From Thermomonas alba (GTDB lineage: Bacteria > Pseudomonadota > Gammaproteobacteria > Xanthomonadales > Xanthomonadaceae), in the NCBI RefSeq assembly GCF_022419205.1, contig NZ_JAJOZU010000002.1, positions 62,001 to 126,000 of the forward strand: a DNA stretch of 64,000 nucleotides, given 5' to 3'. Made by a program: the position numbers and the translations under genes. Below, piece after piece: positions 19,194 to 27,053 of the stretch (within the stretch, counting starts at the first letter, position 1; each line of letters begins with the position of its first letter). The notes under the pieces were generated by a model. The model was not told the origin of the DNA. It made no database searches and worked only from the letters and a program-made list of their open reading frames with translations.

Positions 19194-21821
19194 TCAGAAC
19201 TTCACGCTGATCCGGGCATACCAGAATGCTCCGTTGAACCCGAAAGGCGAAGTCAGCGCGTACTTGACGCCCAGGAACTGCAGCACCGGGTTCTGTTCCT
19301 TACCCGGATGGACATCGAACACATTGTCGCCTCCCACCGCCAGCTCGATGGCGTCATTGAGCTTGTAGCGTGCTTCCAGATCCACCAGCGTCTTGCCACT
19401 GTAGCTCACCGCATCGGAGGCATCTCCGTTACCGAACAGGCCGCCCGTCGTACTCCAGCCACCGTAGTTGTTCAACCGCAGCACACCGTGCCAGCGCTCG
19501 CGTCCGTAATCGAACGAAAGCACCGAGCGATTGCTGGGCACCTGGTGCTCGAGATCGTAGATGCGGTCACCATTGATGGTGCCCGGCTTGACGTGGACAA
19601 CGTCCTGCTTGTTGTAGTTGTAGCGGAAGTCCACGTTGAGCACACCGCCCCACAGGTCATGCCGCGTGTCGATCACGAAGTCGACGCCGCGCACGTGCGA
19701 ATCGAAGGCGTTGCCGAAATAGCTGGCAGCGCTTCCCAGCAGCAGGTTCGCATTCGGGTAGTTCATGGCGTTGAGCGCATTCACCGCATTTTGATCCACC
19801 GTCTTGGTGATCAGGCCGATGCGGTCGCGCACCTGGATCATGTAGGCATCCAGCGTGACCGTGACGTTCTCGCGCGGCAGCCACACCGCGCCCACGCTCA
19901 GATTGCGCGACTTCTCCGTCTGCAGCGGCTGCGCGCCCAGCGCTTGCGATACCGGATGCGAGACCGGATAGGTGCCGCTCGGAATCAGGTTGCCGCTGGC
20001 ATCGGCGGTCGTAGTGACGTTGAGCGTGAATGCCTGTCCCGGGGTCGGCGTGCGGAAGCCGGTGTTGTAGGTGCCGCGCAGCGAGAACCTGTCGGTGAAG
20101 GCATACCGGCTCGAGAGCTTGTACACGAACGAAGAGCCGAAACGCTCGGCATGCTCGTAACGACCGGCCAGGGCCGCCGACCATTTTTCCGTCAACGAGG
20201 TCTCGGCATCGATGTAGGCCGACTGGCTCTTCTGCTTGAACGTGCCCGCCGACTCTGGGAAGAACCCCTGGAACCCGTCCGACCCGACGCCGAATACAGC
20301 CGCCGTCGGCCCGACCGCGATCGAAGCCGCATCGCCGGTGCCGATCTTGTAGGTTTCATCGCGCCACTGCGCGCCGTAAGCGAGCGTCATCGGCGAATCG
20401 GCGAAGTGCTGTACGAAATCCACGCCGAGCTCGCTCTCCTCCTGCGTCAGCGTGCCGGGTCGGAACGAAGTCGGTGAAAGCCGTCCAAGGCTGGGGTTGA
20501 TCGAGTTTTCCAGCCGGTAATCGATCTGGTTACGGCCACGGCGGGCATGCACGTCCCACTGGAAGTCTCCCGACATGCCGCCGCGCACGCCGGCGACCAG
20601 CTCATAGTCGGAGATGTCGGCGCCGAAGAGCGGGCTGTAGCCGCCCGGGAACTTCTGATAGATCGGATTCAGCTCGACCCAGCCGCTGGGGCTGTTGGCA
20701 TCGGCAGTGAGGTAATCGGCCGGATTGAGGCCGGCGTTGATGATGGCATCCACCAGCGACCGCGGCGCATTGTCCGGCAGGAAGTCGCCATTGCCATCAT
20801 GAATCAGGGTGGAGCGGCCGTTGATCTGGTATTGCGGCGGCAGCACCGGCGCGCGATAGAAGAAGCCCGACAGCGTCTTGTTGTCCATATAGCTGCCAAA
20901 GCCGTACAACTCCTTGTCGCCTTCCAGCGGAAGAGCCGTATTGACGAACAGCTTGTTGGCGCGGATGTCGGGATCGCCCCAACGCTGGCCATAGCCGTTA
21001 TACGGCACCTTGTCCGCCCCCACGATCGCAGCGATCGCAGCAGCATCTGCGCGCGGCACGCCGCGCGAGGTGATGTCCGAGGTATCGCGCTCGGCGCTGA
21101 CATGCACGAAACCGGTCGCTCCCAACGGGAAGCCGGCATCGGCATCGATGCGCAGACGCGCGCCATCGCCCTTGCTGTACTTGCCGTGCTGAACGCTGAC
21201 GCTGGCGCCCTCGGGACTGTCCTTGAGGATCACGTTGACCACGCCGGCGATGGCATCCGAGCCGTACAACACCGCAGCGCCGTCGCGCAGCACCTCGACG
21301 CGCTCCACCGCACTGGCAGGAATCGCGGAGAAATCGACCGCCTGCGCCCCCTGGTTGACGGTGCCAAGCGGCGCCAGCTGCAGGTTCACCAGCGCAGAGC
21401 GGTGCCGGCGCACACCGTTGACCAGCACCAGGGTCTGATCGGGCGAGAGGTTGCGTAGCGTCACCGGGCGCACGAACGCGGTGCCATCGGCGATCGGGAA
21501 CCGCTGTGTATTGAGCGATGGCACGATCCGGGTGAGCGTTTCGGTGACATCCGCAGACCCTTGGCTCTGCAAGGCGGCGGCGCTGAAACTGTCGATCGGC
21601 GAGATCGACTCGACCGGCGACAGGCCGGCCTGATGGGTCCCGGTCACGACCACCGAATCGAGCTGGGTCACCCCTTGTTGCTTCTGCTCTTTCTTGTCCG
21701 CCTTGGCCGCCCCGCCAGTCGCCCCGGAATCCTGGGCCTGGACCGACAGTGCGCACAGCAAAGCAGCGGCCAGCACGGTGCAGCGAAGTGGCGTTGCGAT
21801 ATGGCGCGTCTTCGAAGACAT
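19194..21821 (-). CDS. TonB-dependent outer-membrane receptor
   Basis: This 875-residue receptor takes up a substrate across the outer membrane using energy from TonB. It has a signal peptide (ending ALSVQAQ), a Gly/Lys/Gln-rich linker (about 30-50), a TonB-box-like segment around DSVVVTGT, a plug domain with VLVNGVRRHRSALVN, VEVLRDGAAVLYGSDAIAG and VVNVILKD, and a ~700-residue barrel ending ISVKF with terminal phenylalanine. The cargo cannot be told; barrel length and plug style resemble siderophore/carbohydrate receptors common in this family. Base composition is less GC-rich than its neighbours. The ATG at 21821 follows GAGGGAG. Confidence 0.95.
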   Translation of the reverse strand: MSSKTRHIATPLRCTVLAAALLCALSVQAQDSGATGGAAKADKKEQKQQGVTQLDSVVVTGTHQAGLSPVESISPIDSFSAAALQSQGSADVTETLTRIVPSLNTQRFPIADGTAFVRPVTLRNLSPDQTLVLVNGVRRHRSALVNLQLAPLGTVNQGAQAVDFSAIPASAVERVEVLRDGAAVLYGSDAIAGVVNVILKDSPEGASVSVQHGKYSKGDGARLRIDADAGFPLGATGFVHVSAERDTSDITSRGVPRADAAAIAAIVGADKVPYNGYGQRWGDPDIRANKLFVNTALPLEGDKELYGFGSYMDNKTLSGFFYRAPVLPPQYQINGRSTLIHDGNGDFLPDNAPRSLVDAIINAGLNPADYLTADANSPSGWVELNPIYQKFPGGYSPLFGADISDYELVAGVRGGMSGDFQWDVHARRGRNQIDYRLENSINPSLGRLSPTSFRPGTLTQEESELGVDFVQHFADSPMTLAYGAQWRDETYKIGTGDAASIAVGPTAAVFGVGSDGFQGFFPESAGTFKQKSQSAYIDAETSLTEKWSAALAGRYEHAERFGSSFVYKLSSRYAFTDRFSLRGTYNTGFRTPTPGQAFTLNVTTTADASGNLIPSGTYPVSHPVSQALGAQPLQTEKSRNLSVGAVWLPRENVTVTLDAYMIQVRDRIGLITKTVDQNAVNALNAMNYPNANLLLGSAASYFGNAFDSHVRGVDFVIDTRHDLWGGVLNVDFRYNYNKQDVVHVKPGTINGDRIYDLEHQVPSNRSVLSFDYGRERWHGVLRLNNYGGWSTTGGLFGNGDASDAVSYSGKTLVDLEARYKLNDAIELAVGGDNVFDVHPGKEQNPVLQFLGVKYALTSPFGFNGAFWYARISVKF

Positions 21822-21994
21822 GGCACTCCCTCGTTGAGATGACGACGATTCCCGGCCTGCGTGCGTTTCCCCCTCGATCACGGCGGCCGTCGCTGGAATC
21901 TAACAGAATTTTTACGCCCGCAAACATCCCTGCCTGCAGCGAGAAATCCGCCGCGTCCTGCGTCGTCGCAAGGCCACCGGCCGATGCTGCCGCA

Positions 21995-22837
21995 TCAGCC
22001 CAGCGCCTTGACGTACAGCGTCTTGCCGCCCCCGCCGCTTTCGCGCTCGATCACGCTGAAGTGCTTGGGATGCTTGCGCAGCAGGTCGCTGAGTTTCTTC
22101 TGTCCGTACAGGCGCGGGTCGAAGTCGGGTTTGATCTTGTTGAGGTAGGCGCCCATCGCGCCCAGGTTCGCCCAGCCTTCGTCGTCGGACGCTTCCTCGA
22201 TGGCCTGCCGCAGCAGGTCCAGCGGCACCGGCAGCGGCCCGGCTTTCGCGGGCGGCGCGGGCGGCTCTGCCGGCGCGGGCGGCGCTGGTGTCGGTGCCGG
22301 CTCCGGCGCGGGCTTTGGCTTCGCGGCCGGCTTCTCCGCGGCCGGCTTGGCGGCGGGCGCGGGCTCCGGCGCCTCGGCGCGCAGCACCTCGGTGTAGATG
22401 AACTTGTCGCAGGCCTGCACGAACGGGTCCGGCGTCTTGCGCTCGCCGAAACCGTACACCGTCAGCCCCTCCTCGCGCAGGCGCTGCGCCAGCCGGGTGA
22501 AATCGCTGTCGCTGGAGACCAGGCACATGCCGTCGAAGCGGCCGGTGTACATCAGGTCCATCGCGTCGATGATCAGCGCGCTGTCGGTGGCGTTCTTGCC
22601 GCTGGTGTAGGCGAACTGCTGCACCGGCGTGATCGAATGCTTCAGCAGCACTTTCTTCCACTGCGCCTGCTGCTGGGTGGTGAAGTCGCCATAGATGCGC
22701 TTGACGCTGGCCAGCCCGTACTTGGCCACCTCCGCCAGCAGGCCCTCGATCACCGACGCCTGCGCGTTGTCGGCGTCGATCAGCACCGCCAGCCGGCGCT
22801 GGCCGTCGTCATGGAGTACGTGGGGGCGGGATTTCAT
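21995..22837 (-). CDS. NYN-domain RNase-like protein with C-terminal LOTUS/OST-HTH domain
   Basis: This 280-residue protein has an N-terminal NYN (PIN-like) nuclease domain (about 12-155) with all acidic positions present: AVLIDADNAQ, NATDSALIIDAMD and VSSDSDFTRLA. An Ala/Pro/Lys-rich linker follows (about 160-205), then a LOTUS/OST-HTH domain (about 208-280), a fold that binds RNA or G-quadruplexes in other proteins. It is thus a predicted RNA-targeting nuclease. Its ATG overlaps the stop of the MmeI-like restriction gene (ATGA at 22834-22837), so it is translationally coupled as the last gene of the block. NYN-LOTUS proteins occur widely without known roles in bacteria; a role in defence here is inferred from context. 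Confidence 0.88.
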   Translation of the reverse strand: MKSRPHVLHDDGQRRLAVLIDADNAQASVIEGLLAEVAKYGLASVKRIYGDFTTQQQAQWKKVLLKHSITPVQQFAYTSGKNATDSALIIDAMDLMYTGRFDGMCLVSSDSDFTRLAQRLREEGLTVYGFGERKTPDPFVQACDKFIYTEVLRAEAPEPAPAAKPAAEKPAAKPKPAPEPAPTPAPPAPAEPPAPPAKAGPLPVPLDLLRQAIEEASDDEGWANLGAMGAYLNKIKPDFDPRLYGQKKLSDLLRKHPKHFSVIERESGGGGKTLYVKALG

Positions 22838-25650
22838 GGCGTCTGCTCCTTAAACCCTGCGGTAATGGAACGCGCCGTGCGCGCGGGCTTCTTCGGCTTC
22901 GCCGCCGGTAGCAGGCTGGTCAGCGCCTGGTAGCGCTGGAACAGGAAGGCCACGCGCTCGGCGTCGGTGGAGAGTTTCGGCGGTTTGCGGCCGGCGGCTT
23001 TTTCGGCGGCGAGGTAGGCGGCGTCCACCGCCTTGTCCAGCGCGGCGTGGGCCTTCACCAGCGCGGGAGGCATGGTCAGCGGGTCGTAGAGGTCGGCCAG
23101 CGTCGCCTCGGGGAACTGCGCGCGGGCGTCCAGCACGCCCTGGGCGGCGGCTTCGATGGCGGCGCGGTGTTTGTCATCGTCGCCCAGCTCGGGCCAGGGG
23201 AAGTTGTTGTAGACGATGCCGGCGGAGTAGCGGTAATCGCTTTTCAGGCGGCCGCAGACGGTGCGTACCCAGGCCATGTGCATGGTGGAGGTGACGATGC
23301 CGAAGTGGAACGGAGTGGCATTGGGAACGATCTTCACCAGATTGCTACACAACGTGTCTGGTGTCATGAAGCCGATGGGAATGAACGTGCGCCGCTCAGA
23401 GGACACCTCCGGAATCACCAGATAGTTGTCATCCGGAATGTTCTCGACGTGGAACCGCGTCGGCGTCTCTGCCAGCTTGCGCGTCGGCGCACTGCGGCTT
23501 TCCTTGCGTAGCGCGCGCACGGCCTCCACGCGCTTGAGACACTCCGGCATCGCGCGCAGCTCGGAAGGCGGACAGTCGCCCAGCCACAGGCACCAGCGCT
23601 CCCAGCCATTGATGAACTCGTCCGAACCCAGCCAGCGCCGGAACCATGCCGCCGATGCTGGCTCCTTGGCGATGAAGGCATCGCGCTCTTCGGTGGTGAA
23701 CAGGTAGTTCCCGCCGTCGATCGGCTTGTTGCCGATGCCGATCTCCGGAACATCGCAAATCGGCTTGCTGCGGTTCGGCAGCAGCACATCTGCCGCATCC
23801 ACCAAATACGGATTGATGTTGCCTGCCAGCAGGCGGTGCGGCTCGCCGGCGATGTCCTCGTAGTCGAACAGCTGCTTGGGCGTCACCTCGCCCGCCGCGA
23901 AGCCGATGATCACGCAATGCACCGCCGCCACGCCGCGCGCTTCGTTGTTCCAGCGGAAGGTGCGGTGGGCGAAGAAGATGCGCAGCCCTCGCCGCAGCAG
24001 CTCGCCCCACAAAACGCCGACCTGTTCACCCTGGGTGATGGAGTTGGTGGAGACGAACGCCGACCGAATCCGCGGATTGGCCTGCATCGCCGCGGCCGCC
24101 TTGAGATACCAGGCGCTGACGAAGTCGAGGATGCCGGCGCCTTTCAGCGTGCCTGCCACGGCCCGTAGGTCCTCGCGCTGGTCGGCGCTCATCAGTTTCG
24201 AACCGACGAACGGCGGATTGCCCAGGATGTAGTGCAGCCGCTCCGCCGGCACCACGTCGTTCCAATCCATCCGCAGCGCGTTGCCGTGGACAATCGTGGC
24301 GGATTTCTTCAGCGGCAGGCGCACCACGTTCTCGCCGAACTGCTCGGACACGCGCAGATTCATCTGGTGGTCCATCAGCCACATCGCCACCTGCGCGATC
24401 TGCGCCGGGAACTCCTCGATCTCGATGCCGTAGAACTGGTCCACGTCCACCAGCACGTGGTCCTGCACGTGCGCCAGCACCGACTGCTGGGTGGCGAACT
24501 GGCGCTTGAGGATTTCCAGCTCCAGCGCGCGCAGCTCGCGGTAGGCGATCACCAGGAAGTTGCCGCAGCCGCAGGCCGGGTCGAGGAAGGTCAGCGTGGC
24601 CAGCTTGCGGTGCAGCTGCGCCAGCTTCTTTTCGTCATGGCCGGCCTTGTCCAGCTCGGCCTTCAGCCCGTCCAGGAACAGCGGGCCGATCAGCTTGAGG
24701 ATGTTCTTCTCGCTGGTGTAGTGCGCACCCAGGTTGCGGCGGGCCTTGGCGTCCATCACCGACTGGAACATGGCGCCGAAGATGGCCGGGCTGATGCGTC
24801 CCCAGTCCAGCGTGCTGGCGTCCAACAGCAGACCGCGCATCTGCGCGTTGAAGTCGGCCAGCGGCAGCCGCTCTTCGAACAACCGGCCATTGACGTAAGG
24901 CAGTTCCGCCAGCTGCTCGTCCAGCGTGGACTGGCGCTTTTCCGGCGGCGTGTTGAGCACCTGAAAGATGCGCTCCAACCACATGCCCAGATCGCTGCCG
25001 TCTTCGCGGGTGCGCTGAACGATGAGGTCGTGGAAGCTCTGGCGCGGGAAAATGCCAGTGTCATCGGCAAACAGGCAGAACAGCAGCCGCACCAGCAACA
25101 CTTCCAGCGGGTGGCCGTCGTAGCCTGCTGCTTTCAGTGCATCGTGCAGCCGCCCCATGCGCTCGGCGGCCTGCAGGTTGACGGGATCTTCTTCCTTGTA
25201 GCTGCGGGTCTGGTAGCCGCTGATGAAGCCAAAGCGGCCGATCTGCTTGTGCAAGTCGGCCAGCGCGAAGTCAGTCCGTTCGCCGGTTTCCAGATCATGC
25301 AGGCGGAACCGCTGGAAGTCCGAGACCAGCACGTAGCGCGGCAGCTCGGCGTCCTTCAGCCCGGCGAAATAATCGGTGGCCTGCTCGAACGCGGCGTCCA
25401 GGTCGGCCCCTCGGCTCTTGTGCTCCGCCAGCATCACGCCGGGCCAGAACACATCGATGCGCCCGCAGCTGCTGCCGGTGAAGCGGGCGGCCTTCTGCTC
25501 GAACACCGCCACGCGCCGGCGGTTGACGCCGAACACGCTGAAGAAGTCGTTCCAGAAGCTCTGCGCCTCGGCACGCTCGCTGGATTCCCCGGCCCATTCC
25601 TTGGCGAACGCGCGGGCACGCTCGCGGATTTCGTTGAGGCTCAGTGGCAT
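22834..25650 (-). CDS. MmeI-like type IIL restriction-modification enzyme / DNA methyltransferase
   Basis: This 938-residue protein has the layout of single-chain MmeI-type enzymes. The N-terminal nuclease-like domain carries D66-x9-E76-x-K78 (in IDVFWPG...LAEHK), the same spacing as the MmeI D-x9-E-x-K site. A helical spacer (about 150-300) is followed by a gamma-class N6-adenine methyltransferase core: GAHYTS (309-313), DPACGCGNF (357-365) and NPPF (478-481). The region from about 600 to 850 should be the target-recognition domain and the end a helical C-terminal domain. Such enzymes cut and methylate with one polypeptide. GGAGGGAACC precedes the ATG at 25650. It lies 57 bases after the nucleotidyltransferase gene and overlaps the NYN gene. 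Alternative: an orphan YeeA-type methyltransferase, but the intact nuclease motif argues against this. Confidence 0.9.
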   Translation of the reverse strand: MPLSLNEIRERARAFAKEWAGESSERAEAQSFWNDFFSVFGVNRRRVAVFEQKAARFTGSSCGRIDVFWPGVMLAEHKSRGADLDAAFEQATDYFAGLKDAELPRYVLVSDFQRFRLHDLETGERTDFALADLHKQIGRFGFISGYQTRSYKEEDPVNLQAAERMGRLHDALKAAGYDGHPLEVLLVRLLFCLFADDTGIFPRQSFHDLIVQRTREDGSDLGMWLERIFQVLNTPPEKRQSTLDEQLAELPYVNGRLFEERLPLADFNAQMRGLLLDASTLDWGRISPAIFGAMFQSVMDAKARRNLGAHYTSEKNILKLIGPLFLDGLKAELDKAGHDEKKLAQLHRKLATLTFLDPACGCGNFLVIAYRELRALELEILKRQFATQQSVLAHVQDHVLVDVDQFYGIEIEEFPAQIAQVAMWLMDHQMNLRVSEQFGENVVRLPLKKSATIVHGNALRMDWNDVVPAERLHYILGNPPFVGSKLMSADQREDLRAVAGTLKGAGILDFVSAWYLKAAAAMQANPRIRSAFVSTNSITQGEQVGVLWGELLRRGLRIFFAHRTFRWNNEARGVAAVHCVIIGFAAGEVTPKQLFDYEDIAGEPHRLLAGNINPYLVDAADVLLPNRSKPICDVPEIGIGNKPIDGGNYLFTTEERDAFIAKEPASAAWFRRWLGSDEFINGWERWCLWLGDCPPSELRAMPECLKRVEAVRALRKESRSAPTRKLAETPTRFHVENIPDDNYLVIPEVSSERRTFIPIGFMTPDTLCSNLVKIVPNATPFHFGIVTSTMHMAWVRTVCGRLKSDYRYSAGIVYNNFPWPELGDDDKHRAAIEAAAQGVLDARAQFPEATLADLYDPLTMPPALVKAHAALDKAVDAAYLAAEKAAGRKPPKLSTDAERVAFLFQRYQALTSLLPAAKPKKPARTARSITAGFKEQTP

Positions 25651-25707
25651 TGGTTCCCTCCACGCGCAGGATAAGCCACGACGGTCTGCTGCTCAGCAAT
25701 GCCCGGC

Positions 25708-26397
25708 TCAAGCCAACTCGGCTATGGACCGCATTCGCTCCAGGACAATCTGGCTGCGGCTGGGATCCGCCAGCATGCCCGGCAAGGCGTTCCCGAAATC
25801 CGCGTCCGCCAGCAGCCTCTTGAAGGCCATCGCTACCGTTTCCCGGACATCGGCAGGAGCCCGCGCAAGCTCTCCTGCCAGCTCCTGGCGAGCATCGACG
25901 ATGTTGAGGACATCTTCCAGATCATGGCTGCCCAGCACATCGCCAGCACCGCGCGCCGCGAAAGCCTCCAGCTTGGTGGCGACGAATGCGACGGCAGTGG
26001 CCCGCCGGATCAGCAGGCCATCGCCCAGATCCTGTACTTCCGCCGTTTCCGCGGCGTATCGATACCACCGATTCGAGAATCCAAAGACGGCGGGATCCAC
26101 AGGCATCAGGTCGAACACGATCCCGCTCTCACAGTGCACCCAGCGGAAGATCACCGCGCTGTCCGGATCGCGCCGGAACCCCCGGCTGGCGACTTCCTTC
26201 TCGACTTGATGGAATCGCGCACGCGCTTCCTGCGCAATCGCATCCACATCCTGCGTTGACCGTACCGCTTCAGCCAGTGGATCGGTGATCAACAGGCCTG
26301 CGACAGCTCCGCCGATAAACACCAGCTGGTCGACCAATGGCCCCAGCGCATCGGCAACGATGCGCAACGCTTGCACATTGGGATCATCCGCGCGCAT
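25708..26397 (-). CDS. AbiEii-like nucleotidyltransferase
   Basis: This 229-residue protein resembles nucleotidyltransferases of the AbiEii/AbiGii toxin group. The key block is FIGGAVAGLLITDPLA followed by RSTQDVDAI, which fits the GG/GS...RxTxDxD pattern of this fold; a later conserved-looking stretch is ATKLEAFAARG with a lysine typical of the family. AbiE toxins transfer nucleotides, and some modify tRNA ends, to arrest growth; whether this member does is unknown. It overlaps the upstream HTH gene by 14 bases, the antitoxin-toxin order of AbiE systems. GC content is visibly lower than the flanking core genes. Confidence 0.8.
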   Translation of the reverse strand: MRADDPNVQALRIVADALGPLVDQLVFIGGAVAGLLITDPLAEAVRSTQDVDAIAQEARARFHQVEKEVASRGFRRDPDSAVIFRWVHCESGIVFDLMPVDPAVFGFSNRWYRYAAETAEVQDLGDGLLIRRATAVAFVATKLEAFAARGAGDVLGSHDLEDVLNIVDARQELAGELARAPADVRETVAMAFKRLLADADFGNALPGMLADPSRSQIVLERMRSIAELA

Positions 26398-26917
26398 TGG
26401 CCTGCTCCAGACGCTGCTTCAGATGTTGGGCCGCCAAGCTTCTCTCACGTGCACGTCCGATCCGGAGAGCATCCTGTAGAGATAGCAATTCGTGGAGCGC
26501 CGGATCTTCCAGCGCAGCCTGCGCGGCCGTGGGACTGAGCGGGGTGAGGCTGGGTCCTCGCGCCGTACCATCGGGATGCGGCCATACCGGCGCATCACCC
26601 GGCGCCGCTGAAATTTCCAATGCCAGTGGCGGCGCACCGAAAGATGTGGGAATTCCTCGCTTGACTGCCCCCAACGTCGCCGGGAACGCATATCGCACCC
26701 CGTGCACCGCGAATTCATAGAGAGCACCGCGCACAGGCTGCCAGTCGCCGCGACCATGCTCCACCGCCAGCCCGGCGATCAGGCAACGCTTGACGCTGCG
26801 GTGCACTTGCGACGCGCTGAGGTGCAGCGCCTGGCCAAGCCCCGCGTAGGTCCAATCCCGCCCGGGCGCGGCAATGCGCTTGAACAGCACCAGTAAATCC
26901 TGCGGCTTGAGCTCCAT
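26384..26917 (-). CDS. Winged-HTH regulator paired with the nucleotidyltransferase
   Basis: This 177-residue protein starts with a winged helix-turn-helix: QDLLVLFKRIAAPGRDWTYA then GLGQALHLSASQVHRSVKRC, and a wing-like LAVEHGRGDW. The rest (about 80-177) has no fold I recognise. It is the first gene of the block and overlaps the AbiEii-like gene, so it is probably the cognate regulator or antitoxin. The open frame extends to an ATG at 26980, but the start at 26917 (MELKPQDLL) aligns with the HTH and leaves the inverted repeat at 26926-26951 free to act as an operator. It is unlike classical AbiEi, as no AbiEi C-terminal domain is seen. Confidence 0.72.
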   Translation of the reverse strand: MELKPQDLLVLFKRIAAPGRDWTYAGLGQALHLSASQVHRSVKRCLIAGLAVEHGRGDWQPVRGALYEFAVHGVRYAFPATLGAVKRGIPTSFGAPPLALEISAAPGDAPVWPHPDGTARGPSLTPLSPTAAQAALEDPALHELLSLQDALRIGRARERSLAAQHLKQRLEQANARG

Positions 26918-26925
26918 CACCCACT

Positions 26926-26951
26926 CATTCCATATTCCAGAACATGGAATG
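26926..26951 (-). promoter_or_regulatory. Inverted repeat, candidate operator of the defence block
   Basis: CATTCCAT (26926-26933) and ATGGAATG (26944-26951) form a perfect eight-base inverted repeat with centres 18 bases apart, nine bases upstream of the HTH start. A third TTCCA half-site (26936-26939 region) lies in the spacer. The one-turn-plus spacing and position fit autoregulation by the HTH dimer. No convincing -35/-10 pair was found on the minus strand. Confidence 0.6.
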
Positions 26952-27053
26952 TCCGCTTTTTTTGACTGTCGCGCAAGCATGCAAGGGATTGCCGATACCG
27001 CTAAAGGCTAGCTGGGCTTCCGCTATCCTCCGCGCATCCATCCGGGGGATGCC

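Noticed and set aside
26962-26967. TTGACT as a -35 box for the MFS-PlsC gene
   Set aside because: No acceptable -10 box lies 15-19 bases downstream; the closest GGGATT is too weak to call a promoter.
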